From contig NZ_BNBF01000005.1 of NCBI RefSeq assembly GCF_014654935.1, forward strand, positions 36,592 to 76,582: a stretch of DNA of 39,991 bases, in the 5' to 3' direction. The DNA is from Streptomyces capoamus (GTDB lineage: Bacteria > Actinomycetota > Actinomycetes > Streptomycetales > Streptomycetaceae). Position 1 is the first letter of the stretch; every line of letters starts with the position of its first letter. Below, piece by piece: positions 8,701-17,249 of the stretch. The notes beneath the pieces were generated by a model. That model was not told where the DNA came from and searched no databases. It saw only the letters and a list, made by a program, of their open reading frames with translations. Both the position numbers and the translations under genes were made by a program.

Positions 8701-11180
8701 TTCAGGCGCCCCCAGTCCGCCGGGTTGCGGTCCCGCAGCCGTTCCATGGCGGAACGGGCACCGGCACGGTCGACGGCTTCCCCGGCGTAGTGGGCCTTCA
8801 CCAGCTGAAGGTCTGCGAACGGATCTCCCTGGTTCTCGACTGCCCGGGCACTGAGCAGGCGCAGAAGGTCCTGGTAGTGGCGCAGGGCGAGACCGCTGGC
8901 GAGCTCGGAGGCGTCGTCACGGCTGTCGGAGAAGGCGATCGCCTTGCGCCGGCCGTCGGGGAGGTGGCCGAGGGCTTCGGTCACCAGCACCTGGTTGATC
9001 TTGTAGAAACCGGTGCGCATCCGCCGGACCGGCGCGTTGCGCAGCCGGTCGGGAGATTCCAGCGGGATGAAACGGCCGTCCCGGTCGTACTTGATCTCCC
9101 AGTCGTCACCGCAGGCGGGGCAGCGGGTGGGGAAGGCCTGCAGTCGGGCCGGGTCGTAGGCCGGCTTGCTGCCCTCCTTGTCCAGGGGCACGGAGATGTG
9201 GAACGACCATCCGGTGTGCTGGACGTCCCGGTTCTCCAGTCGTCCGGTGGCGGGCTGGTAGGCGCTGCGGCGGAACTCGAACTCGACCTGGGGGCCGCCG
9301 TCGGACAGGCCCGCGTGCCAGCCGGGGTCGTCGAGGCCGAGGCTCTTGGTGCGCGGCCAGTACACGACGTAGTTCGCCGCCGTAGGGGCGCCACTGGCCT
9401 CGTCGGGGAGCAGGTCCAGGTCCGGGAAGTCGGTGTGGAGGGCACCGGTGAACTTGCGACGCCGGGTGTCCTTGGGGCTCGCGTACCCGCCGAGCATGAG
9501 GTCACCACAGGCCTGGCAGGACAGAAGCTCCAGTACGCGGGCGCCGCAGGTGCAGCGGGAGGTGGGCTCGGCGAAGAGCCGGCCGACCCGCCGTTCGGAA
9601 CCGTGCTCCACGGGGATGTCGGGACAGTTCGGGTCGGAGCAGGCCCAGATGCCCTCGATGTTGCGGAAGAAGAAGTGGGCGCGGAGCTGGGGAAGTTCGG
9701 GGTCCTGTGCCGAGCCGAGTATGCGCAGAGCACCGTGGAGCGCGTCCTTGCGCTGTTCCTCGGGGACGTCCGGGAAGAGGTTCTTCGCCAGGTCGGGGAC
9801 GGGCAGGGCGCGGGGCTTGCCGCCCGGAGTGAGTGCGCGCTGGAGTGCCGGGCCGAGGCCGGTCTCCCGGGCCAGGGCGACGGCTTCGTCCTGGGTGACG
9901 GGGCCCTCGGCGGCCTGCGCGAGGCGTTCGGCGTCTGCGGCCAGGTCGCCCTCGCCGTGGATCTCCTTGGTCTTTCCGGGAATGATCACGCGCCGGGAGC
10001 CGGGCAGGGCGAAGAACCCGTCGAGGAACTCGTCGTCCCGGCCGGCCTCCAGGGAGGCGGAGGCGGCGAGCACACGCAGCTTCTCGGGGCTCTTGTCGAG
10101 GCCGAGGCGGTGGCGGAGGTTGCGCAACAGGTAGGCCACCTCGGTGCCGGCCGTGCCGCGGTACATGTGGAGCTCGTCGAGGATCAGGGTGAAGCGGGCG
10201 TCCGGGGTCTCCTCCAGCCACTTCCTCGTGGCGCGGAAGATGTGCTCCTCCTGCTTGCGGAGCAGCATGATGTTCAGCATCGAGTAGTTGGTGACCATGA
10301 TGTCCGGCGGCGCGGCCTGCATGTCCCAGCGGACATGCATCTCCGCTCCGCCAAGGCGCGGGATGAAGGGCCGCAGCTCCTCGTTGAGCTTCTCGTCGGC
10401 CTTGCGCTGTTGTTCCTGGACCTCCCGCAGGTACCGCCGGAGACGGAAGTTGGCCGGCTCGGAATCGGGGCTGCCGGAGACGGGGGTGGCTCCGGTGTAA
10501 CGGCCGAAGTAGAAGCGGTGTCCGTTGCGCTTGCGGTCCAGCCATGCGTGGGCCTCGCGACTGTCCAGCGACTTCCGGAGCCGGACCAGTTGGTCGTCGG
10601 CGAGGGCGTTGGTGGGATAGAGAATCAGCACCCGCATGGCGGCGGGATGCCCGTGCTCGTTCTGTCGGCTGGGCACGTATGCCCCGTCTCCCTGCCACCA
10701 TTCCCGCTGCACCGCACGGGTGCCCGGCCAGTGGGCGGACTCGGCGACCAGGTCGGCGAGGACGGGCAGCAGGAAGGACTCGGTCTTGCCGGAACCGGTG
10801 CCTGCGGTGACCACGAAGTCCTTGCCCTCGCAGGCGGCGACCAAAGCGTCGTGCTGATGCTGGTAGAGGCTGGTCACGCCGTCGGGGAGCGTGAACCGGG
10901 CGAACTCGGCCGCATCGGGGTGCGCCCCTGCTTCGGCGAAGGAGTCCGCGACGCCGACGCCCCGGGAGGCGTACTGCGGGCGCAGCTCGATCAGCGGGTC
11001 ACGCCAGGCCCCGTTGTCACGGTCCAGGAGGTTGCGCCGTTCCTCCATGACGGAACGATCATCGACGCCGAACGGGGTGTCGTAGTACCGGAAGAGGGCG
11101 CTGCGCAGGTCGTCGAACGTACCGATGACGTCCTGGACGTCAGCGTTGGTCATCGCCGCTGTCTGCTGGTCGACGCTCAC
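5715..11180 (-). CDS. Giant DEAD/DEAH helicase with zinc modules and DUF1998-like C-terminus, 1821 aa
   Basis: RecA-1 holds Walker A TAGTGSGKTES near residue 128 and a DELH box (ILDELHMYRG) near 333. RecA-2 holds SVTTTMEAGVDIG near 1137 and QQRVGRAGRRN near 1163. Cysteine clusters suggest several zinc sites: near 515-565 (CSDPNCP, then CTCGA, CQACG), 683 (CPACG), 1038-1062, and 1411-1437. The C-terminus carries CRSSCYACLRDYSN near 1678, the DUF1998 signature. This places it with MrfA/YprA, Druantia DruE and DISARM-type helicases. Start GTG 11180 has GGGAGG six bases upstream and overlaps the previous stop (GTGA). An open extension to 11552 overlaps the upstream gene and is Arg/Pro-rich shadow. 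It probably translocates on DNA as the effector or sensor of the operon. I cannot say which named system it belongs to. Confidence 0.88.
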   Translation of the reverse strand: MSVDQQTAAMTNADVQDVIGTFDDLRSALFRYYDTPFGVDDRSVMEERRNLLDRDNGAWRDPLIELRPQYASRGVGVADSFAEAGAHPDAAEFARFTLPDGVTSLYQHQHDALVAACEGKDFVVTAGTGSGKTESFLLPVLADLVAESAHWPGTRAVQREWWQGDGAYVPSRQNEHGHPAAMRVLILYPTNALADDQLVRLRKSLDSREAHAWLDRKRNGHRFYFGRYTGATPVSGSPDSEPANFRLRRYLREVQEQQRKADEKLNEELRPFIPRLGGAEMHVRWDMQAAPPDIMVTNYSMLNIMLLRKQEEHIFRATRKWLEETPDARFTLILDELHMYRGTAGTEVAYLLRNLRHRLGLDKSPEKLRVLAASASLEAGRDDEFLDGFFALPGSRRVIIPGKTKEIHGEGDLAADAERLAQAAEGPVTQDEAVALARETGLGPALQRALTPGGKPRALPVPDLAKNLFPDVPEEQRKDALHGALRILGSAQDPELPQLRAHFFFRNIEGIWACSDPNCPDIPVEHGSERRVGRLFAEPTSRCTCGARVLELLSCQACGDLMLGGYASPKDTRRRKFTGALHTDFPDLDLLPDEASGAPTAANYVVYWPRTKSLGLDDPGWHAGLSDGGPQVEFEFRRSAYQPATGRLENRDVQHTGWSFHISVPLDKEGSKPAYDPARLQAFPTRCPACGDDWEIKYDRDGRFIPLESPDRLRNAPVRRMRTGFYKINQVLVTEALGHLPDGRRKAIAFSDSRDDASELASGLALRHYQDLLRLLSARAVENQGDPFADLQLVKAHYAGEAVDRAGARSAMERLRDRNPADWGRLKAILADDLDAEPQLLPDLERKFSELPSLDDLASDLEGMLLKYGTNPAGPAASLQQTSAGQPWTALYNWERDREAVVETQAQEELLNRIRSRLRLETIGSLFSGGGRDFESLGLGWLCLRDDRSPLEIGPDSDQAVARASLRILGLMRRFTRIRASLQRPPAPLKRFWKQVAERQGTDVQTIEDRVLGVWKDAVVDYVIKPEKVALRPGVHKTWTCRSCHRPHLHPGAGLCTKCLTPLPAVPQQYSGVLEDDYYAWKAAHRTGDFPLRTAELTGQTDRLEAQRRQSLFQDVFLGDNDVPQADGLELLSVTTTMEAGVDIGPLNTVIMANMPPTRFNYQQRVGRAGRRNSPVAVALTVCRGRSHDEHYFARPEAITNDPTPPPYLVLGMASVFRRVLLGEVLRQAFEPLQPEDRRKGPDMTTNVHGPFGLAADWPTHRGAVRRWTAEHPDRIRAAAAALRAGTPQSIAAIDPVAAIDELLGQVDEVAARTVGHSDLSQRLAEAGLLPMFGFPTRSRLLYRSIPQKTFPWPPADSVNRDLAVALSKFAPGSETPQDGRLLRSMGVVSLVPSGRGVQTTEDPFGPEQLVAMCRICSHVDPQAVVDPETGSAGTCPACGAESKYYRAVPFREPAGFRAAREARDYDGYRELGSNATSARTATDLEKTAPRIHRAADDWMVVHTGSGDRYIVNTNAGKLFRFVKNTGPWGGYVALDHPKAESDLEIALGATQHTDMLFIGAKGALDTHRGLRFDISKSQQIDGFPEAYHGRRAAWYSLAALLRRAAAPHLDVQPEELLSGIHGSDAPVAAPVMAYLADSLDNGAGFSTHLGSEEHIEEFLQAVDRYVRDLEADQHAHNCRSSCYACLRDYSNMRLHPLYDWRLARDLVEALRGRKLRIDPDEHAVLLRGWADEEPTVSLKETAAGPVALFTSDFTGEPVAVAVKHPLESAIDACANERLQALRDEVRAGGLAPRIAFADSYSLDRTPAAVIEQVHIFAEEL

Positions 11181-12169
11181 TTGGTCCTCCCGCCGGTGGC
11201 CGCCACCGATCGCGGCGCGATCTCCAGGTTCTGATGCAGCGAGGCCGCGAGCGCCTCGGCGAGCGCCCTGGGCACGTTGTCGTATGCACGGGTCCGCGTC
11301 TGCTTGCCCACCGAGGGCGGGAAGCCGCTGCACAGGACGGCCGCGCGCTCGTGCAGTGCGGGCAGGGGTGCGTAGCGGTCGACGAAGAGCCAGCCGATGC
11401 GGGTACGGCCCTTGCCGGATTCCGGCAGCCATCGCATCACGCCGATACGGTGGCGGGCGAGTTCGAGGTAGATGCTCGTCTCGCGTTCCACCGCATGGAA
11501 GACGCCGTTGCGGCGGACGCGGGTCAGGCGTGCGTAGTCGGCTCCGCGCCACCGGTACAGGCCGTCCTCGTCATCCCTGTCCACGGGGACGAACCGCTGG
11601 AGGCGCAGGTCGTACTTCTCCAGCGTGTTGGTGGTGCTCCCACCGGGCGGTGCGGCCTCGGGGCCCAGCTCCGCCCGCGGGATCAGCTCCGTCAGCTGCT
11701 GGGCGGCACACGGCACGTAACGCGCCCCGAGGAACTGCGCGGTCACCTGGAGGGTCCGCGGGTCCTCGTACTGAACGAGAAGGGTGTCGGGCAGCGGTCC
11801 CTCACCGGCCTCCGGCCGGTGAGGGACGGTGATCAGCTCCATCCACTCCTGCGCCGCTTCCTCGACGCGCGTGCTGATCTGCGCGGTGCGCGCACCGGTC
11901 AGCAGAGCGAGGCCGTCGGCGTGCGGCAGCCGGGTCAGCACCGGCGGGGCCACCGACCAGCGGTCGGCGCGCAGGTCCACGTCGATGAAGCCGAGGGCGG
12001 CAGCCTTGCGCATCCAGTCCCAGTCGGCGTACTCCTTCAGCTTCAGGCCCCATGCCTGGGCCTGGCTGCGGACCCCGTCACGCAGTGCGGACGCCTTGCC
12101 GCTGCGGCTCTCGCTCAGCCAGCGCAGGAGGATCCCACCGAACTCGGTGCTGCTCGTCGGTCCCGTCAT
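11177..12169 (-). CDS. Unknown operon protein, 330 aa
   Basis: I do not recognise this family. ATG 12169 is chosen because it has an AAGGAG site and overlaps the upstream stop as ATGA (12166-12169). A longer frame to 12256 would lie inside the upstream gene. The protein is soluble. It begins with a helical region containing LRDGVRSQAQAWGLKLKEY, which could be a winged-helix-like segment. Next come a mixed middle with RVEEAAQEWMELITV and a C-terminal beta-rich region with LYRWRGADYARLTRVRR. Immediate coupling to the helicase start suggests it is a helicase partner or substrate-recognition subunit. That is inference from position only. Confidence 0.8.
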   Translation of the reverse strand: MTGPTSSTEFGGILLRWLSESRSGKASALRDGVRSQAQAWGLKLKEYADWDWMRKAAALGFIDVDLRADRWSVAPPVLTRLPHADGLALLTGARTAQISTRVEEAAQEWMELITVPHRPEAGEGPLPDTLLVQYEDPRTLQVTAQFLGARYVPCAAQQLTELIPRAELGPEAAPPGGSTTNTLEKYDLRLQRFVPVDRDDEDGLYRWRGADYARLTRVRRNGVFHAVERETSIYLELARHRIGVMRWLPESGKGRTRIGWLFVDRYAPLPALHERAAVLCSGFPPSVGKQTRTRAYDNVPRALAEALAASLHQNLEIAPRSVAATGGRTK

Positions 12170-14226
12170 CGGTCCAGCTCCTTCGCGGCCTGCACGTACT
12201 CGGCCCACGAGGGCTCGACGGACGCCTGGTGGGCGTTGAGGACGGCGCGGGCCCACGCCCGCGGGTTGCCGGCACTCTTCGGCTTCGGTGTTCCGGGGTT
12301 CACCGGGTGACCCTTCCAGCGTCCGCTACGGCGTTCCAGGAGCCAGCCGCCGATGCCCTGGAACTCGGCCTCGAAGCGGAGCGGGGCGGGGGTGTCGGGC
12401 AGACGCTCCGTCCACCAGTCCGGCTGCTCCGGCACCTCCACCGTCCACAGCCGTCCGTCGGCCGCCGCGAACAGCACCGCGTCCGCGTCCCGACGGCACA
12501 GCTCCATGACGGCTGCCGCGCGCCGGGGCATGGCGCTCGTGCAGTCGGCGCCGGTGATGCCGGTCGGCAGGGCCTGCTCGCCGAGGAGGGAGGGTGATTC
12601 CGACGCCTTGCCATCCAGGACGGTGAAGCCGCAGACCTTGGTCATCTTCGGCTCGACGACGGCTTGGTCCGCTGTGGCGAATCCGATCTGCGTGTCCGCA
12701 TAGCTCACCGTGTGGCGGCCGGGCTCCAGCCGGAGCGCCGCCAGGGGGACGGGGCGGCCCGCGGCGATCGCCTTCCCGAGCTCGGGCCGCTCCTTTCCGT
12801 CGACCCGCAGTGTTCCCGTGCGCTCCATGGCATCCGGGAGGATCACATGAGGCTCGCCTCCGCGCAGATACAAGTGGGGATCGAGCGAGGGTGCGAGCTT
12901 CAGCCCACCCTCAAGGCGGAGCTTGAACTGGGCCGGGGGCTGAAGAAGGCCGACCGCGCCCTGGACCTCCTGGAGCGCCCGACGCAGGGTGACGGCGTCG
13001 TCGAAGGTGACGGGCTTGTGCATGGACCAGCCCTGCGGCACCCAGGCCAGCTTGCTCGTGTCGGCGCTCCGGCCCGTGGTCGCGGCCTTGTCCAGCAGCC
13101 GCTGCACATCCCGCTGCGCGGTCGGGGCGGCGAGCACCACGTGTGCCTCTGCGGGGCGGAAGGCGTCGGTGGTGGTCCAAACGCCGAGCACGTCGTCCCG
13201 CGCGAGCACCAGGACGGAGCAGGAGGGCCGGCTGAGCACCAGTTTGTCCCCGTCCCGGCGAATGCCTCTGGCGAGGGTGTCGGCGTTCGGGGCGGGCAGG
13301 CCCGTCACCCCGTAGTAGGCGGTGTCGCCGAGCTGTTCGAGGACGACGCCACCCTTGAGCTCGATGCGCTTCTCCTGCTCCGCGGACCGCAGGCGCGCCA
13401 CCCAGCTGAGCCGCCCCGCGTCGAGCCGCACCAGGAGTTCGGCCCGGGTGACGCCGGTGGGCACCAGCTCGTCCGAACCGTCCCAGGACGCGGCGTAGTT
13501 TCCGATCAGCTTGGCGAGGAAGGGGCGGAACTCCTCCTCCTGCAGAGCGTTGCGGAAGCCCTTGGAGAAGTGCTGCTCCATGCCCCGGATCTCGATCTGG
13601 GCCAACAGCGTCTCCCCCGGCAGCGGCCAGGTCGTGCCGTACTCCCGCAACGACCGGAAGAGCTTCGGCATGAAGGAGCGGTCCGCGCCGCTGAGGAGCG
13701 CCTGGGACTGCGCGTACCCGATCATGCTGCGGTTGGAGGGCAGGTCGGCGGGGGCGGGAAGGGTGCACAGGCCCCGCGCGCCCTTCTGGCTGTGCTGCCA
13801 CGAGGCCAGAACCTGCCACATGCGGGAGATGGGCTCGTAGTGGTGGCTGCCGAGTTGTCTCTCGTCACCGGTCAGCAGCTCGGAGAAACGGGCGTGGTAG
13901 GCGGTGGCCCGGTGGTTCCGGTCGTTCACCATCCGGGACGCGGCCATCACCGAGCAAGCCAGCAGCGGCAGGAAGGCGGGCACGCCGTCCTTGTCCTGTT
14001 GCCGCCTGCGCCAGCGGTAGTCCTCCATAGCGCTGTACGGTTCCGCGGTCCCCAGCCGCAGGAACCTGCCCACGCACCGGGCGAGGGGCTCGTCCAGGCC
14101 GTATCCGTGCCTGAGCTCCTGCTCCACGTCGTCGTCGACGTAGAACAGCGTGGGGTGGCCGGCGTGCTGCCGTCCGAAGAACTCCTCGGCCAGCACGTCC
14201 TGCCACTGTTGGTAAGAATGATCCAC
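12166..14226 (-). CDS. Unknown first protein of the helicase-chaperone operon, 686 aa
   Basis: No known family is recognised. It starts at GTG 14226 with GGGGACAG upstream. The first ~230 residues look helical, with aromatic/His-rich stretches such as YVDDDVEQELRHGYGLDEPL and HHYEPISRMWQVLASWQHSQ. The remainder is beta-rich with repeated short strands (for example LVLSRPSCSVLVLARDDVLG). Size and position recall the large uncharacterised partners that accompany DruE-type helicases in Druantia systems, but I see no motif that proves kinship. It has no membrane segment and no obvious nuclease motif. It is the promoter-proximal gene of a 12.9-kb operon in which every junction overlaps, so it probably sets stoichiometry or specificity for the helicase. 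Confidence 0.82.
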   Translation of the reverse strand: MDHSYQQWQDVLAEEFFGRQHAGHPTLFYVDDDVEQELRHGYGLDEPLARCVGRFLRLGTAEPYSAMEDYRWRRRQQDKDGVPAFLPLLACSVMAASRMVNDRNHRATAYHARFSELLTGDERQLGSHHYEPISRMWQVLASWQHSQKGARGLCTLPAPADLPSNRSMIGYAQSQALLSGADRSFMPKLFRSLREYGTTWPLPGETLLAQIEIRGMEQHFSKGFRNALQEEEFRPFLAKLIGNYAASWDGSDELVPTGVTRAELLVRLDAGRLSWVARLRSAEQEKRIELKGGVVLEQLGDTAYYGVTGLPAPNADTLARGIRRDGDKLVLSRPSCSVLVLARDDVLGVWTTTDAFRPAEAHVVLAAPTAQRDVQRLLDKAATTGRSADTSKLAWVPQGWSMHKPVTFDDAVTLRRALQEVQGAVGLLQPPAQFKLRLEGGLKLAPSLDPHLYLRGGEPHVILPDAMERTGTLRVDGKERPELGKAIAAGRPVPLAALRLEPGRHTVSYADTQIGFATADQAVVEPKMTKVCGFTVLDGKASESPSLLGEQALPTGITGADCTSAMPRRAAAVMELCRRDADAVLFAAADGRLWTVEVPEQPDWWTERLPDTPAPLRFEAEFQGIGGWLLERRSGRWKGHPVNPGTPKPKSAGNPRAWARAVLNAHQASVEPSWAEYVQAAKELDR

Positions 14227-14792
14227 CCTGTCCCCAAAAGAGATGTTCCAATGCCCTCTTCGTTAAATCCACGGCATGGAACGGTCCCCCGCGTCACGTT
14301 GGACCCGCCACTCAGCGGGTCGGTACGGAACGCCCCCTCGGGCTCCGCCTGCCATGTACGCCGCCCGTAGTAACCCGACGGCACGCACTTCACGGCGATG
14401 CCCCACTCAACCCCCCATTCGATGCCACAAGACCTCCCGCGGCAATTGCACCGACCACTGCAATGCATCCGTACCGGTCACGACCCCCATCGCGACAGCT
14501 CGGCACATCAGTCAATGCAACCTACAGCCAAATATTATCGGCGCCTGTCACAGCAACGGCATTGAAGGCCGCCCATTGGACTGCTGTTCGGGTGGCGCTC
14601 TTGGGTTGCTCACTCCATGTCGCGCTCTGAATCTGCTTGTCGGTAAGGAGGTTGCCCGTCAGGTCTTTGCATGGGGGCGGTGAAATCCCGAAGGTACCGC
14701 CACGGGAGGGGCCATGTAGGTCGTCGGGCCCCTCCTGTCCGGGAGCGGGAGGAGCGGTTCCCACGGTGTGACTGCCACAAATCGGCACGGGC
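14227..14792. other. 566-base gene-free region upstream of the helicase-chaperone operon
   Basis: This stretch is visibly richer in A/T than its neighbours and should hold the promoter of the minus-strand operon. A -10-like TAATAT occurs on the minus strand at 14537-14532, about 300 bases before the GTG at 14226. It has only a poor -35 match, so the promoter is not settled. A minus-strand 88-codon frame (14522-14788) lacks third-position bias and a ribosome binding site and is not called. Confidence 0.4.
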
Positions 14793-16421
14793 TCAGGCAG
14801 CGGCCGGGAGGCGGCCGGCCCCGGAGCCGAGCGAGCGCACGATCCGCGTCTCCTCCCTCCGGGCGGCGGACGGAGGAATGCGGCCGGTGGCGCGACGCAG
14901 GGCGAGACGGGCGAGGGCGTCGGCGGTCTCGTTGAGGTCGTGTCCGATATGACCCTTCAGCCAGCGGACCTGGACGCGGTGGCGGTGCCGGTGGCGCACC
15001 AGGCTGTCCATCAGCTGCCGGCTCTCCGGGAAAAGAAGGGTGCGGTGACTGGCCGCCGGATCGCCGGAACGCAGGACCGCCTCGACCACGCCCACCGCCT
15101 CGGTGCTGTCGCACAGGACGACCACGGGTGCGTGTTCGTGGCGCTCCAGGAGGCTCAGGGCGGCCGCACAGACGCCGATGACTTCGGCTTCACCACTGCT
15201 GGAGGCGAAAGAGTCGCCGTGTCCGGTGGTTCCGTCCTCGGCGGCCCAGCCGTAGCCGCTCAGTGCGGACTCGTCGCCTGCGGCGGCGTCGGCCACGGCC
15301 ACGACGGCGGTGTCGGGGAGGTCGGTGAGCAGGGCGTAGCGGTCCGCGTCGGCCGGAACCGCCGCCGAGTGTTCGCCGTCGTCGTCCGTGTCGGCGGGAG
15401 GGGCGTCGGCGAGGACGGCGGCGAGCGCGTGGTGGCAGTGCGGGCAGCCGTCGGTCTGTTCGGGACAGTCCACCCGGTGCCTCGCCACCAGCTCGCACAC
15501 GCCGCGCCACGCCGCGGGCTCGGCGGCGGCGAAGCGTGCCAGGGCTGCGGCACGGCACTGCCCGAGGAGCTCCGCGAAGGGTCCCGTGGTGACGTCGGTC
15601 CTCATCCGGTCGTGGAGGTCCGTGACCCGGAGCAGGGCTTCGCGGGAGCGGGCGGCGAGGACCGCGGTGTCCTGGTAGGCGTCGTCCAGGGCGTCGAGCC
15701 GGGTGCGCCGCGCGGAGAGGGGGCAGGCGAGCACGTCCCGTTCGGCCCGGCCGATCGCGTAGCGGCCCCAGGCCTGCGCGGCGCGGGCGTGGCGGCTCCA
15801 CCGTTCGACCACCGCGTCATGCGGGAGGTACGGGTTCTCCTCTTCCCGGGCGTCGCGCAGGAGGGCCTCCACGAAGGCGTCGTCGTCGCAGTCCCGCAGT
15901 GCGCGCACCGGGGCCGGCAGTTCGCCGCCGGCCGTCCTCCGGTCCCAGGCCCACTGGGCGAGGTCGCTCTCCGGCGCCTGCGGCGTGCCGTCCGGCAGCC
16001 CCCTGTCGCGCAGTTCCTGCCGCAGGGTCTCGTGGAAGGCCGACGTGAAGGCCGTCCGCGCCACTCTCCACTCCAGCGGGTCGACCGGTCGCGAGCGGCG
16101 CCCGAGCCGACGGGCACGCTCTTCCTTGTACCGGGTCTCCGCCTGAGACCGGGCGCGCCGCACCCTGCGCGCGTGCGCGCGCAGCTGTCGCAGCCGCTCG
16201 GGGGGCTGCACCGAGAGTTCCGCACGCCGTACGGCTCCGCGGGCGAGGACGTCGGCGTGGGCGAGAACGACGGTGACGGGACCGACGAGCGAGGCGTGCT
16301 CCAGGGCCGCGGCGGTCTCCGGAGCGCAGACCCCGTTCATCTGGGAGAGCACGGCCTCCTGGAGGGCGGTGAAGTCGTCGGCGAAGCGACGGATCAGCTC
16401 GGTGTGCTCTGTGGTCTTCAC
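14793..16421 (-). CDS. RNase HI-domain protein with long unknown N-terminal region, 542 aa
   Basis: The last ~170 residues form an RNase HI fold with all catalytic positions visible: Asp in VVAVADAAAGDE (~376), Glu in SSGEAEVIGV (~410), Asp in VVLCDSTEAV (~436), and His/Asp in WLKGHIGHDLNETADALAR (~489-496). It should cut the RNA strand of RNA-DNA hybrids. The first ~310 residues are helical and Arg/Ala-rich and match nothing I know. A Cys/His cluster CPEQTDGCPHCHH (~318-330) joins the two parts and could bind zinc. Start GTG 16421 has a perfect GGGAGG site. Housekeeping RNase HI is about 150-250 aa, so this is a specialised fusion. It is on the same strand as the helicase operon but separated from it by 566 bases. 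Confidence 0.85.
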   Translation of the reverse strand: MKTTEHTELIRRFADDFTALQEAVLSQMNGVCAPETAAALEHASLVGPVTVVLAHADVLARGAVRRAELSVQPPERLRQLRAHARRVRRARSQAETRYKEERARRLGRRSRPVDPLEWRVARTAFTSAFHETLRQELRDRGLPDGTPQAPESDLAQWAWDRRTAGGELPAPVRALRDCDDDAFVEALLRDAREEENPYLPHDAVVERWSRHARAAQAWGRYAIGRAERDVLACPLSARRTRLDALDDAYQDTAVLAARSREALLRVTDLHDRMRTDVTTGPFAELLGQCRAAALARFAAAEPAAWRGVCELVARHRVDCPEQTDGCPHCHHALAAVLADAPPADTDDDGEHSAAVPADADRYALLTDLPDTAVVAVADAAAGDESALSGYGWAAEDGTTGHGDSFASSSGEAEVIGVCAAALSLLERHEHAPVVVLCDSTEAVGVVEAVLRSGDPAASHRTLLFPESRQLMDSLVRHRHRHRVQVRWLKGHIGHDLNETADALARLALRRATGRIPPSAARREETRIVRSLGSGAGRLPAAA

Positions 16422-16596
16422 GGTGTCCTCCCAGGCAGGAAGCGGGTGGGGTGAGCGGTGGGCGCACAGAGTGTGCGAACGGGCGTGAGCGAGCCCATGG
16501 GCCCGGCATCGGGCCGCGTCCGGGGCCGGCGGTGCTTGAGGCGCCTCCGTGCGCGGAAGGCGACGGCACCCGGCGGGGACTCGGCCGAGGCCCGGG

Positions 16597-17226
16597 CTAC
16601 TGCACCTGGCCGGTGAAGATCGCCGTGCGATACCAGCCGCTGCCGGAGGTGTCGGTCGGCGTGATCTCGATCTGGACGCTTCTGGCCTTCTTGGGAAACT
16701 CGCAAGCCGCCTTCCAGGTCTGCGACTTGCCCGGCAACAGGTGCGTGTCCGGTGTGCCCCCGAAGCCTGCGTCCGTGTCGAACATCTGCTCGGCGCCGTC
16801 CGGGCAGGAGAGGCTGATCATGCTCAGGTCGATCGCGGACTTGGAGCCGTTCTGCACGGTGACGGAGAAGGCCAGATAGGCCTTGCCGGACGGGCTGGCG
16901 TACTCGCCGGAGGTGCCCCGGCTGAAGCCGCCCAGGTGTGCCTTGACGCCGTTGTTCCACGTGGCGGTCTTGTCCAGCGCAACGGTGAAGGTGTCACCGG
17001 CGGCGTCGCCCTGGGTGTCCTGCGCGTCCCCGGCGCTCCGGGTGTCCTGCGAGGCGCTGACGGTGGCGTCCGGCGGCGCGGTGTCGGTCTGGCTGCCGCC
17101 GATGCCGGAGCAGGCGGACATGGAGCAGCCGGCGAGGGTCGCGGCCACGGCGAGGACGATCCTGCGCGGGCGGGTCAGGGGCGCTGCGATCAGCGCGGCG
17201 AATCCGGAGATGGTCGGGTAGCCCAT
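16597..17226 (-). CDS. Secreted lipoprotein with DUF4352-like domain, 209 aa
   Basis: The N-terminus has an Arg-containing segment (TRPRR), a hydrophobic stretch IVLAVAATLAGC and a lipobox LAGC with the lipidated Cys at ~34. A second possible Cys lies at ~39. A Ser/Thr/Asp-rich linker follows, then a beta-sandwich region with YLAFSVTVQNGSKSAIDLSM. That resembles the DUF4352 immunoglobulin-like fold common in actinobacterial lipoproteins. Start ATG 17226 has an AAGGAA site. It should be anchored on the outer face of the membrane. No link to the neighbouring defence genes is evident. Confidence 0.8.
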   Translation of the reverse strand: MGYPTISGFAALIAAPLTRPRRIVLAVAATLAGCSMSACSGIGGSQTDTAPPDATVSASQDTRSAGDAQDTQGDAAGDTFTVALDKTATWNNGVKAHLGGFSRGTSGEYASPSGKAYLAFSVTVQNGSKSAIDLSMISLSCPDGAEQMFDTDAGFGGTPDTHLLPGKSQTWKAACEFPKKARSVQIEITPTDTSGSGWYRTAIFTGQVQ

Positions 17227-17249
17227 GAGGTCATTCCTTGTGTCGATGC

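Noticed and set aside
5715-11180. Firm assignment of the helicase to Druantia or DISARM
   Set aside because: The helicase/DUF1998 architecture is shared by several systems and by MrfA repair helicases. The partner genes seen here do not match the known sets, and no profile search was possible.
8031-11234. A 1067-codon open frame on the plus strand opposite the giant helicase
   Set aside because: It is an antisense shadow of strongly biased GC-rich coding DNA. Its composition is Gly/Val/Glu-rich with no domain, while the minus strand has clear helicase motifs.
11181-11552. N-terminal extension of the giant helicase
   Set aside because: It overlaps the upstream gene, is Arg/Pro-rich and lacks a ribosome binding site. 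GTG 11180 has GGGAGG and a coupling overlap.
14522-14788. An 88-codon minus-strand frame upstream of the helicase operon
   Set aside because: There is no third-position bias, no ribosome binding site and no recognisable domain.
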